From: Leptolinea sp. UBA5366 | GTDB taxonomy: Bacteria > Chloroflexota > Anaerolineae > Anaerolineales > Anaerolineaceae | Length of the DNA: 7,647 nucleotides | Assembly: GCA_002407845.1 (NCBI GenBank) | Contig: DHPK01000007.1 | Span: 14,406 to 22,052 of the forward strand | Reading direction: 5' to 3' | Part shown: positions 1 to 6,836 of the stretch, piece by piece | Layout: every line of letters starts with the position of its first letter | Position numbering within the stretch: the first letter of the stretch is position 1 | Made by a program: the position numbers and the translations under genes | The notes under the pieces: generated by a model | What the model was told of the DNA's origin: nothing | Seen by the model: only the letters and a program-made list of their open reading frames with translations | Databases searched by the model: none

Positions 1-90
1 GGGTTTGCTGTTGGAAAACCATCAGCTCAGCCTCATAGGCTTGCTGGGTTTGCTGTTGCGCAATCGCAGCTTCCTCAGCCTGCTGCGTCT
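1..90 (-). repeat. Gln-rich degenerate coding repeat in the LRR protein
   Basis: The 13-mer gggtttgctgttg occurs at 1-13 and again at 46-58. On the coding (minus) strand the encoded QTQQA/QQQT segments recur at spacings of 13 and 15 residues within residues 287-316. This looks like the start of a degenerate Gln/Ala/Glu repeat tract that continues past the left edge. Its full length cannot be seen. Confidence 0.45.
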
Positions 91-949
91 GCAGCATCGA
101 TTCCTGCTGATTCGTCTCTAATATAGGCAGGCGCACACCGTCCAAATTCTTGTCGCCAATTGCCTGCAATTTATTCGTCAGCGCTTCATCCGTCACAGTC
201 AATGGATTTTGCGGATGATTGTCGCTCAGATCAATTGACCCGAGCGAATAAAGATTATTTAATTCAGCCGGAATGTTCCCTTCCAGCATGTTCCCCGAAA
301 GATCGATTTTGTAAAGGGATGGGAAGTATCCGAGCGTTGCCGGAATTCCGCCATCCAGCCCGGGGTCCATGTTTATTTGTCGTTCCGGCGGATATTGAAC
401 AACTGATTCGCAAAGAGAAAGATTCGGGCGGTTTGACAGTTCCTGCTGTTTCTGATCGGTCCATTTATTGTCCTCGATCACGAGCACCTGCAGCGTCTGC
501 GAAGTGCTCTGCGGGAAAGGTCCGGTCAACAGGTTATGTGAAAACGTGACAGCCTGCAGATTCGGCAGACTGAACAAGTTTTCCGGTACGATCCCGCGCA
601 GCAGCATGTTTGTCATGCGAATTTCGCGCAAATTATTCAATTGGGTGACAGCCTCAGGAATGGAACAGAAAAAATCAACTTGGTCAAATTCCAGCTTGAC
701 GACCGCACCATTCTCGCAGGATACACCCTGCCAGGGAGTGTCACAGGGAGTTCCTTCAGCCGCCCAGCCGGAGTTTTCCTGCCCGAATGGGGTCATCTGG
801 CTGTAAATCGACTGCAGCGCAGCCCAATCCGCATCATTAATGCTCCCGTGACCGGCATCCTGATAAGCTTCCACGCTCTGCACAACGGGCAGTAGTAGCA
901 CCAGACTTATCAGTAAAAACAGTTTGAGAATCCCATTTAATCTGTTCAT
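1..949 (-). CDS. Secreted leucine-rich-repeat protein, 3' end cut by window edge
   Basis: An uninterrupted reading frame runs leftward from ATG at 949-947 for 316 codons and leaves the window without a stop. AAGGA at 957-961 lies 7 nt upstream and supports the start. Residues 1-28 form a signal peptide: Lys at 9, a Leu/Ile/Val core at about 10-23, likely cleavage after VEA. Residues 36-80 resemble the plant-type LRR N-terminal cap (GTPCDTPWQGVSCENG, with paired Cys). Residues 84-245 hold LRR repeats with the plant-like pattern, for example IDLSGNMLEGNIPAEL (215-230) and IDLSDN (239-244). Residues 278-316 are Gln/Ala/Glu-rich and probably helical or coiled coil. It is probably exported and used for binding or surface contact; the ligand is unknown. 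It is divergent from the helicase operon and probably unrelated to it. Domain class is confident; function is not assigned. Confidence 0.88.
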   Translation of the reverse strand, partial: MNRLNGILKLFLLISLVLLLPVVQSVEAYQDAGHGSINDADWAALQSIYSQMTPFGQENSGWAAEGTPCDTPWQGVSCENGAVVKLEFDQVDFFCSIPEAVTQLNNLREIRMTNMLLRGIVPENLFSLPNLQAVTFSHNLLTGPFPQSTSQTLQVLVIEDNKWTDQKQQELSNRPNLSLCESVVQYPPERQINMDPGLDGGIPATLGYFPSLYKIDLSGNMLEGNIPAELNNLYSLGSIDLSDNHPQNPLTVTDEALTNKLQAIGDKNLDGVRLPILETNQQESMLQTQQAEEAAIAQQQTQQAYEAELMVFQQQT

Positions 950-956
950 TTATCCA

Positions 957-961
957 TCCTT
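957..961 (-). promoter_or_regulatory. Shine-Dalgarno of the LRR gene
   Basis: AAGGA on the minus strand sits 7 nt before the ATG at 949. It fixes this start as the beginning of the signal peptide. No well-spaced promoter was found upstream of it. Confidence 0.6.
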
Positions 962-1105
962 CTATATCACTTCGGAACAAGAAAAATTTCCCTTAAATAA
1001 TTCTACCTGAGATGAGGTAAGAATTCGTGTCAAGGTGAAATCTTCATCTATTAGTATTACGATTTCCAAATGATTTTGTTCCTGAAAGTTCAGCCAAATT
1101 CAAGG

Positions 1106-1111
1106 TATACT
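1106..1111 (+). promoter_or_regulatory. Candidate -10 box placing a near-leaderless start at 1121
   Basis: TATACT matches the TATAAT consensus at five of six positions and ends 9 nt before ATG 1121. Transcription would therefore begin about 3 nt before that codon. No convincing -35 is seen at the proper distance (TGAAAG at 1083-1088), and no Shine-Dalgarno precedes either 1121 or the alternative start at 1070. The assignment is tentative; it is used here as one argument for the 1121 start. Confidence 0.3.
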
Positions 1112-1120
1112 GATTTTGAA

Positions 1121-3331
1121 ATGGCAAGTTCAATCCAATATTCCAAAAGTCAGCAAGCAATCATCGATCTTCCGCTGTCAGGCAGTTTATTCCTCGACGG
1201 CAGGGCAGGCTGCGGGAAAACAACAGCGGCTGCCGGCAGACTTCAGCGCATTCTGAATCAGGATATCAGCGGCTCAGAGGTGATCGTCCTGATCCCCGCA
1301 CGCGGTGCTTCCCGGCAATATTCTGACATTTATTCCGACAGCGGCGCCCGGGCACAAGTTGTCACCTATGGCAGTTTCATCAAGCGCTCCATCGAGCTTT
1401 TCTGGCCGCTGATCACGCAGTCCTCTCCCTTTAAATCGGCGGAGCAGGCGCCAACGTTTCTCACAATTGAGACTGCCCAGATCTTGATGGCAGGCTTAAT
1501 CAAAACGCGCCTGGAAGATGGCTACTTCAACGCACTGCAGCAGTCCACCAGCCGAATTTACAATCAGATACTGATCGCGCTGCATAAAATGGCAGCAGGG
1601 GAGTTTCCTTTCAACACCTATGCGCAGCGGATGCGCGCGAGCTGGACCGGAGATTCTGCCATGCTGATGGTCTTTGATCAGGTTCAGGAATGCGGAACAC
1701 TTTTTCGGGAAACCTGCTTCAGCCATAATCTGCTTGATTATTCCATCCAGGTCGAAATTTTCCAAAATAATCTGCTGCCGAATCCGCGTTTCACAGACTG
1801 GCTGAAGCGAAATTTTCGGCATTTTTTTTACGATAATCTAGAGGAGGATACCCCAGCAGCTCATCATTTTGCAGCGGTGCTGCGCGACTGCTGTGAATCT
1901 TCCTGCTTCATCGCTGATCACTTGGGCGGATTCCGCAATTTTATGGGGAGCGACACGCGTTCCGCATTTCAGCTGGCTGAAACTTGCTCCGTTCGCCGCA
2001 CCATGAACGAATCGTTCGTCTGCAGCCCGGAGATCAATGCCATGGCGCTGGCAGTAGAAAACCCGCAAATTCCGGTCAATCAATTGCCGGCGAATCCTGA
2101 AAATGCTTTTTTCTTTCAAGCTTTTCATCAATATCCGACGATGATCAGGCAAGCTGCGCTTGACGCGGCAAATCTGATCCATCATCAGAACGTGCCGCCT
2201 GACCAGATCGTGATCATTGCGCCTTTAATTTCGGACGTTCTTTACACCTCGCTTGAAAGGGAACTGCGCGTCCAGAATATCCCGTGCCGCGTTCACCGAC
2301 CATCCAAGCCGCTGATTGAAGGCACTTATACAAAATGTTTCTTGATCCTGCTGGCATTGCTCCATCCAGAATGGGGCGTTGTGCCCCGGATGCTTGATTT
2401 TTGCGAGATGCTGATGCGTTTCGTGCCCGGGCTTGACCCGATTCGCAGTCAGGCGCTGGTGGGGAGAGCGTTCAAGTCAGCGGCTGACACCGGCCAACTT
2501 AACCGACGATTCATTCTTTCACCGAGAGAAGAGATTCAGAAAAGTCTGGGTCGGCGGATAAATCAGCATCTGCTGATCGCTTATGAACAATTCCGGCTCT
2601 GGATCGAAAGGAACACCGCGATCACAGAAGCGCCTGATATCACACTGGCACGCTTTTTCCATGAATTTCTGGCGCGTCAGACTTTTGGCGATGCTTCAGG
2701 TGAAATCAGCCGTCTCAGCCAGGGCGCCCAGATTGTGATTGAATCGCTGCGGAAATGCCGGCTGGTAATGGAAACCAGTCAGGACGGACTCATTCGCTGG
2801 GACACCTATCTGCAGCTCTGCTGGGAAGGGATGGTCTCAGCCCGCTATGAAGAGGAATCTGCATCTCTAGCTGAAGACCAGGTGCTGATTACGCTTTCAT
2901 CCGCGTTCGCAATTGCCAATCAACCAGCCGCATATCAGATTTGGCTCAATGCCGGATCGCCCCGCTGGTGGGAAAGAATTTACGGCGCGCTGAGCAATGA
3001 CTACATCCTCTCACAAGACTGGCAACCCGGCGAGCTTTGGTCAATTCAAAAGAACGCTGAGGTCAACAATGAGAACATGGTGCGGCTGGTGCTGGCTCTG
3101 CTGTCGCGCTGTGGAACCCGCGTGCTTGCCTATGCCAGCGAACTGAATGAATCCGGGCAGGATCAGAAATCCAATCTGCTGTATGTTTTCTCAAATCTCG
3201 CTTATCGTTTTGGGCAGGACTCTTCTGTCTGGCAGGCTGAAGAGGCTGCGCAGACTGGTACAAGTTCAGCAGAGCTGGATGCAGCTCTGCCATTGGATGA
3301 GCCGGATATCGATCAGGAGCCAACCGAATGA
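1121..3331 (+). CDS. UvrD-like protein with intact Walker A but degenerate helicase motifs (AddB-like helicase half)
   Basis: A 736-residue protein built on the superfamily 1A helicase plan. Walker A is canonical (GRAGCGKT, residues 27-34, Lys33). Later motifs can be followed but are damaged. The motif II position reads YDNLEED (237-243), with Asn for the catalytic Glu. Motif III reads ADHLGGFRNFMGSD (265-278), lacking the Gln. Motif IV reads FVCSPEI (299-305), lacking the Arg. The motif V and VI positions are LITLSSAF (589-596) and LLSRCGTRVLAY (660-671). It probably binds ATP and DNA without being a motor, as is known for AddB's helicase-like half, which it also resembles in length. The last 30 residues are acidic. 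The stop overlaps the next start by 4 nt. An in-frame ATG at 1070 would add 17 residues. I prefer 1121 because the protein then begins close to the conserved Q-motif region (SKSQQAI) and a -10-like box lies just upstream. Role in DNA end processing is inferred. Confidence 0.85.
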   Translation: MASSIQYSKSQQAIIDLPLSGSLFLDGRAGCGKTTAAAGRLQRILNQDISGSEVIVLIPARGASRQYSDIYSDSGARAQVVTYGSFIKRSIELFWPLITQSSPFKSAEQAPTFLTIETAQILMAGLIKTRLEDGYFNALQQSTSRIYNQILIALHKMAAGEFPFNTYAQRMRASWTGDSAMLMVFDQVQECGTLFRETCFSHNLLDYSIQVEIFQNNLLPNPRFTDWLKRNFRHFFYDNLEEDTPAAHHFAAVLRDCCESSCFIADHLGGFRNFMGSDTRSAFQLAETCSVRRTMNESFVCSPEINAMALAVENPQIPVNQLPANPENAFFFQAFHQYPTMIRQAALDAANLIHHQNVPPDQIVIIAPLISDVLYTSLERELRVQNIPCRVHRPSKPLIEGTYTKCFLILLALLHPEWGVVPRMLDFCEMLMRFVPGLDPIRSQALVGRAFKSAADTGQLNRRFILSPREEIQKSLGRRINQHLLIAYEQFRLWIERNTAITEAPDITLARFFHEFLARQTFGDASGEISRLSQGAQIVIESLRKCRLVMETSQDGLIRWDTYLQLCWEGMVSARYEEESASLAEDQVLITLSSAFAIANQPAAYQIWLNAGSPRWWERIYGALSNDYILSQDWQPGELWSIQKNAEVNNENMVRLVLALLSRCGTRVLAYASELNESGQDQKSNLLYVFSNLAYRFGQDSSVWQAEEAAQTGTSSAELDAALPLDEPDIDQEPTE

Positions 3332-5616
3332 CATTTATTCCGCGCCCCTCACAAGCAGAGATTCTGCGCTACACCGGCGGAAAGCTCGGCATTTCAGCCG
3401 TTCCCGGCAGCGGAAAGACGCACACGCTTTCCGCGTTAGCAGCCGTTTTGGTTGAAAAAAACTTGTCAAATCAACCGGCAATTACTGAAGGCGGTGCACC
3501 GCTTGGTCCAGAGCAGGAAATATTGGTCGTCACCTTTTCCAATCCAGCGGTTGCGAATTTCGCAGCCCGCATCAGCCGGATGCTCACTGAGCGAAAGCTG
3601 ATCCCGGGAATCGGCTACCGCGTTCGCACCCTGCACGGCATGGCAAGCGATATCGTCCGGTCGCGGGCAGAATCCGTCGGAATTGACCCGGATTTTGTCA
3701 TCCTTGATGCGCCAACTGCCGGGCTTTTGCTGAACCAGGCGGTTGAACGCTGGATGGCGGAAGATCAGGGACAAACCCTTTTAGCCTATTGCCACGAGAA
3801 AAAAGATCCCAAAGCACTCACGGAAAATTGGTTTGATTACGTTCTATCAATAGCCACCAATGTTATTTCTCAAGCAAAGGACTATCAACTCACCCCCGAA
3901 ATAATTTCCTGTAAACTTGCATCCGTTCGAACTGGAAACGAATTTATTCTGCTGGAAATGGTCACTGCGATTTATGATCGCTATCAACGGCTGCTGCAGG
4001 CTTACCCTGCGCTCGATTTTGCAGACCTGATGTTTAATGCGAGCCGCATCCTGGAGTCCGATCCAGAATTTCTCGAGCTGCTGCAGTTTCAATGGCCGTT
4101 CATCCTTGAAGATGAAGCGCAGGACAGTTCGCTGATCCAAGAGAGGGTGCTCCGCATGCTGACTGCCGGCAGCAATAACTGGGTCCGGGTTGGGGACACC
4201 AATCAGGCAATCAATGAAACGTTTACGACTGCAAATCCGAAATATCTGAGGGAATTTTTACAGGAAGCTGACCACACCGTCGATTTGTATGATTCCGGAC
4301 GCTCAAGCGTCGGGATTCAGCAGCTGGCGAATGCCTTAATCCGCTGGACGAATGAATCGCATCCCACGAAAGCCTGCCGGGACGCGCTCGTTCCGCCCTA
4401 TATTCGTCCGACACCGCCTAATGACCCGCAGCGCAATCCCGAGGATGTTCCAGGGCGAATCATGCTCGACAAAAAAAAATATACTTCGGCTGAGGAAGTT
4501 GCTGTGATCAGCGAGAAAGCTGCCCGACATGCACAAGCATTCCCGCGCGAAACCATCGCGATTCTGGTTCCCAGCAACCTCAGGGGAGTAAAATTTGTCG
4601 ATGAACTGAAACGCTATCAAGTCGATGTGATCGAAGTGCTCAGCACGACGCGTAACACGCGCTACACAGCAGACCAGGTCTCGAAAGTTCTCTCTTGGCT
4701 CTCCACGCCGGGCAGCATCAAGCGCTGCCAAGAGTTGTTTTGCAGCATGTACCATCCAGCAGCCGACCAGGATTTTTTCCTGACCAATGAAGATTCAAAA
4801 GCGGCAATAGCTGCGCTTTCCAGCCTTGGTCCGCTTGAAAACTTCTTCTATCCAGATGAGGCTACAGGTTTTGAAGAAACAGTAAACAGCTGGGAAATAT
4901 CAGAAAATGCGGTCCTAACGCTTTTTTCTTTCCGGCATCTGCTCAAAAAATGGCTGGAAGCACGGCCTTTGCGCATCGATCAGCTGATTCTCTTAATCGC
5001 ACAGGATCTTTTCAACGCACCGGACGACCTGAGCATAGCCAACCAGCTCGGGCGGATCGCACTGCAAATGCTCCAGATTGAACCTGAGCTCTCCTTACAA
5101 ACAATTGCTGATCGAATTTCTGATGCCGCAAAAAATGCAAAACTCTACCCGGGATTGAACCGTTCCGAAGCCCAGTTTGATCCAGACCTTTATCGCGGCA
5201 AAGTCGTCATCACGACTTTCCACAAAGCGAAAGGGCTGGAATGGGATCAGGTTTACCTCACCAGCTGCAATAATTTTGATTTTCCGGCAGGCAGCGGCTA
5301 TCAGCCGAAAGGATATTCAGAGGGGCTTCTCTCTCAGAAATTTTTCATTCGCGACGGGCTGGACCTTCAAGCAGAAGCGCTTGAACAGCTGCGGGTTTTG
5401 TTTCAATCAGATGAAACCGAAGTTTACACTGAAGGCCGCGGAACTCAGTCAGCCTATGATGCTTACGTCTCAGAAAGACTGCGCCTTTTTTATGTCGGCA
5501 TCACGCGTGCCAAAAAAGGACTCTATCTCTCGTGGAACACCGGGAACAACGGAAAAAAGTCGATGGCAATCGCCATGCAGGCATTGGTAGACTTCTTAGA
5601 AAGCGAGTCCGAATGA
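3328..5616 (+). CDS. UvrD/Rep-type superfamily 1 DNA helicase (AddA-like motor without nuclease domain)
   Basis: A 762-residue ATP-dependent DNA translocase or helicase with the full motif set: Q motif (RPSQAEIL, 6-13), Walker A (AVPGSGKT, 24-31), motif Ia (VVTFSNPAVANF, 67-78), TLHG (101-104), motif II (LEDEAQD, 260-266), motif III (VGDTNQAINETF, 288-299), motif IV around Arg325, motif V (ITTFHKAKGLEWD, 628-640) and motif VI (LFYVGITRAKKGL, 720-732). Polarity would be 3'-5' as in UvrD, Rep and AddA. Only about 30 residues follow motif VI, so the nuclease domain at the C-terminus of AddA and RecB is absent. Motif III is variant: TFTTANP replaces the usual RFRGA-like stretch. Its ATG overlaps the previous stop (ATGA, 3328-3331), and its own stop overlaps the nuclease start, which argues for coupled translation and a shared complex. 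SF1A helicase identity is certain; the AddA-like role is inferred from context. Confidence 0.95.
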   Translation: MTFIPRPSQAEILRYTGGKLGISAVPGSGKTHTLSALAAVLVEKNLSNQPAITEGGAPLGPEQEILVVTFSNPAVANFAARISRMLTERKLIPGIGYRVRTLHGMASDIVRSRAESVGIDPDFVILDAPTAGLLLNQAVERWMAEDQGQTLLAYCHEKKDPKALTENWFDYVLSIATNVISQAKDYQLTPEIISCKLASVRTGNEFILLEMVTAIYDRYQRLLQAYPALDFADLMFNASRILESDPEFLELLQFQWPFILEDEAQDSSLIQERVLRMLTAGSNNWVRVGDTNQAINETFTTANPKYLREFLQEADHTVDLYDSGRSSVGIQQLANALIRWTNESHPTKACRDALVPPYIRPTPPNDPQRNPEDVPGRIMLDKKKYTSAEEVAVISEKAARHAQAFPRETIAILVPSNLRGVKFVDELKRYQVDVIEVLSTTRNTRYTADQVSKVLSWLSTPGSIKRCQELFCSMYHPAADQDFFLTNEDSKAAIAALSSLGPLENFFYPDEATGFEETVNSWEISENAVLTLFSFRHLLKKWLEARPLRIDQLILLIAQDLFNAPDDLSIANQLGRIALQMLQIEPELSLQTIADRISDAAKNAKLYPGLNRSEAQFDPDLYRGKVVITTFHKAKGLEWDQVYLTSCNNFDFPAGSGYQPKGYSEGLLSQKFFIRDGLDLQAEALEQLRVLFQSDETEVYTEGRGTQSAYDAYVSERLRLFYVGITRAKKGLYLSWNTGNNGKKSMAIAMQALVDFLESESE

Positions 5617-6407
5617 AACAGATCAGCCAATCTCAAATTCAGGATTTCCAATTCTGCCATCGCAAATATTATCTTGCCCACGTCCGGCGGCTCGCATGGC
5701 CGGCGCCGATCACGCCCAGCTTCCGAAAAATGGAAGAGAACATGCGGCAGGGAAAGGCTTTCCATCTATTCGTTCATCGCTATCTGCAAAATATCCTGCC
5801 GGAAAATGGGCAGCCCGTTGACCCTGCCATCCAAAAATGGGTCGATAATTTCAAGGCGCATCATCCGCTGCCCGCTAAGGCTCAGATTTTCACTGAAAAA
5901 GAAGTTACAACAGTGCTCGGTGATACGATCTGGATCGGCGACTTTGATGTGCTGGCAGTTCAACCGGACCGAATTCAAATTTTTGACTGGAAAACCTCTG
6001 AAAAACCTGGGGACCCGCTGCGGTTGAAAAATTCTCCGCAGACTCGTCTTTATCTATTCCTGCTGCTGAAAAATCTGAACCGTTTCACGAGAAGCCGATT
6101 AAATGCGGAAAATCTGGAAATGATTTATTGGTATCCCAACGCACCGCTTGCAAGTGTCAGAATTGCCTATTCGAACGAAAAAGCGCAGCAGGACGAAAGC
6201 TATCTGCAGCGAATTTCAGCGCAATTGTCTTCAGACCAAGCCGAAGACTACCTGGAGACGGATGACCGGCAAAAATGCTCCTATTGCCGCTATCAGAAGT
6301 TTTGCTATCCAGAAACCGTTTTTGATCTTGAGGATGCCGCTGATCCTGATATAGATTGGGAGCTGCCAGAAACAATGCTGGAAACAGAAGATTTCTACGC
6401 CGATTGA
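5613..6407 (+). CDS. PD-(D/E)XK nuclease with AddB/Cas4-type iron-sulfur cysteines
   Basis: A 264-residue stand-alone nuclease of the RecB/AddB/Cas4 group. Visible catalytic signature: Gly47 and His51 (GKAFH), Asp112 (IGDFD), Asp125 and Lys127 (FDWKTS), Gln143 and Tyr147 (QTRLY). Four cysteines suit a [4Fe-4S] cluster clamping the domain: Cys15 in FCHRKYY at the N-terminus, then CSYCRYQKFC (222-231, C-x2-C-x5-C), the spacing known for AddB and Cas4. Residues 236-264 form an acidic tail. The start is the ATG in the ATGA overlap with the helicase stop; an in-frame start at 5532 would add 27 residues overlapping the helicase gene and precede the conserved first motif, so it is not chosen. The likely role is cutting the strand or strands unwound by the two upstream partners. 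Nuclease class is confident; the partnership is inferred. A free Cas4 is less likely since no cas genes are nearby. Confidence 0.93.
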   Translation: MKQISQSQIQDFQFCHRKYYLAHVRRLAWPAPITPSFRKMEENMRQGKAFHLFVHRYLQNILPENGQPVDPAIQKWVDNFKAHHPLPAKAQIFTEKEVTTVLGDTIWIGDFDVLAVQPDRIQIFDWKTSEKPGDPLRLKNSPQTRLYLFLLLKNLNRFTRSRLNAENLEMIYWYPNAPLASVRIAYSNEKAQQDESYLQRISAQLSSDQAEDYLETDDRQKCSYCRYQKFCYPETVFDLEDAADPDIDWELPETMLETEDFYAD

Positions 6408-6410
6408 GAT

Positions 6411-6437
6411 AAAAAAACCGCCTCAGATTAAGGCGGT
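6411..6437 (-). terminator. Intrinsic terminator of the infC-rpmI-rplT operon
   Basis: On the minus strand ACCGCCT and AGGCGGT form a perfect 7-bp stem around a 7-nt loop, followed directly by a run of T (the A run at 6411-6417 of the plus strand). It lies just past the rplT stop and 3 nt from the nuclease stop on the opposite strand. On the plus strand the stem is followed by CAAATTATT, a poor U-tract, so it should act mainly for the ribosomal-protein operon. Confidence 0.9.
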
Positions 6438-6456
6438 CAAATTATTAGTCAAATGC

Positions 6457-6807
6457 TTACGCGCTTTTAGCCTGTTCAGCAATTTTCGCAAATGTCTGCG
6501 GATCGCGCACGGCAATGTCAGCCAGCATTTTGCGGTTCAGGTTAATTTCAGCTTTCTTCAGACCCGCGATCAGGCGGCTGTATGAAATCCCATTGCTGCG
6601 TGCAGCTGCGTTAATTCTGGTGATCCAGAGTTTGCGCAGATCTCGCTTGCGCACTCTGCGGTCGCGGAATGCATAAACAAGTCCTGAAAGCAGTGTTTCA
6701 CTTGCGCGGCGATAAAGTTTACTGCGGGTTAAGTAATAACCCTCAGCCATTTTCAATAATCTCTTGTGGCGTCTGCGTCCGTAAGGACCGCCTTTTACAC
6801 GTGCCAT
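6457..6807 (-). CDS. rplT: 50S ribosomal protein bL20
   Basis: A 116-residue protein of normal bL20 length. It starts MARVKGGPYGRRRHKRLLKM, has a very basic N-terminal half, and contains the family signature RKLWITRINAAARSNGISY in the C-terminal globular domain. bL20 binds 23S rRNA early in large-subunit assembly and in several bacteria also represses its own operon by binding mRNA. ATG at 6807 is preceded by AAGGAG at a 7-nt spacing. It is the last gene of infC-rpmI-rplT and is followed by the terminator at 6411-6437. Confidence 0.98.
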   Translation of the reverse strand: MARVKGGPYGRRRHKRLLKMAEGYYLTRSKLYRRASETLLSGLVYAFRDRRVRKRDLRKLWITRINAAARSNGISYSRLIAGLKKAEINLNRKMLADIAVRDPQTFAKIAEQAKSA

Positions 6808-6814
6808 AAACTAA

Positions 6815-6820
6815 CTCCTT
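6815..6820 (-). promoter_or_regulatory. Shine-Dalgarno of rplT
   Basis: AAGGAG on the minus strand, 7 nt before the rplT ATG. It lies about 16 nt downstream of the potential stem at 6837-6892, so that structure need not hide it directly. Confidence 0.75.
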
Positions 6821-6836
6821 TGCGTACCCCCGGGCG

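Noticed and set aside
160..549. Plus-strand open frame opposite the LRR gene
   Set aside because: Its product has no family character, and the minus strand here encodes a continuous signal peptide, LRR cap and repeats.
1000..1033. Perfect TTGACA on the minus strand (1033-1028) with TAGAAT (1005-1000) as a promoter for the LRR gene
   Set aside because: The spacer is 22 nt, too long for a normal sigma-70 promoter, and no -10 box lies at 16-18 nt.
5532..5612. Upstream in-frame start that would lengthen the nuclease by 27 residues
   Set aside because: It lies entirely inside the helicase gene, the extra residues are basic and unlike the family, and the ATGA overlap at 5613 gives the expected N-terminus.
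1121..6407. Anti-phage defence island
   Set aside because: Helicase plus nuclease can mean defence, but there is no mobile-element, toxin or methylase gene in view and the operon is next to infC-rpmI-rplT. An AddAB-type repair role explains the parts better.
5613..6407. CRISPR Cas4
   Set aside because: The domain and cysteine pattern would fit, but there is no repeat array or other cas gene in the window, and the gene is translationally joined to a helicase.
6417..6437. Same hairpin as a terminator for the plus-strand helicase operon
   Set aside because: The stem is followed by CAAATTATTAG on the plus strand, not a U-run; at most it is weakly bidirectional.
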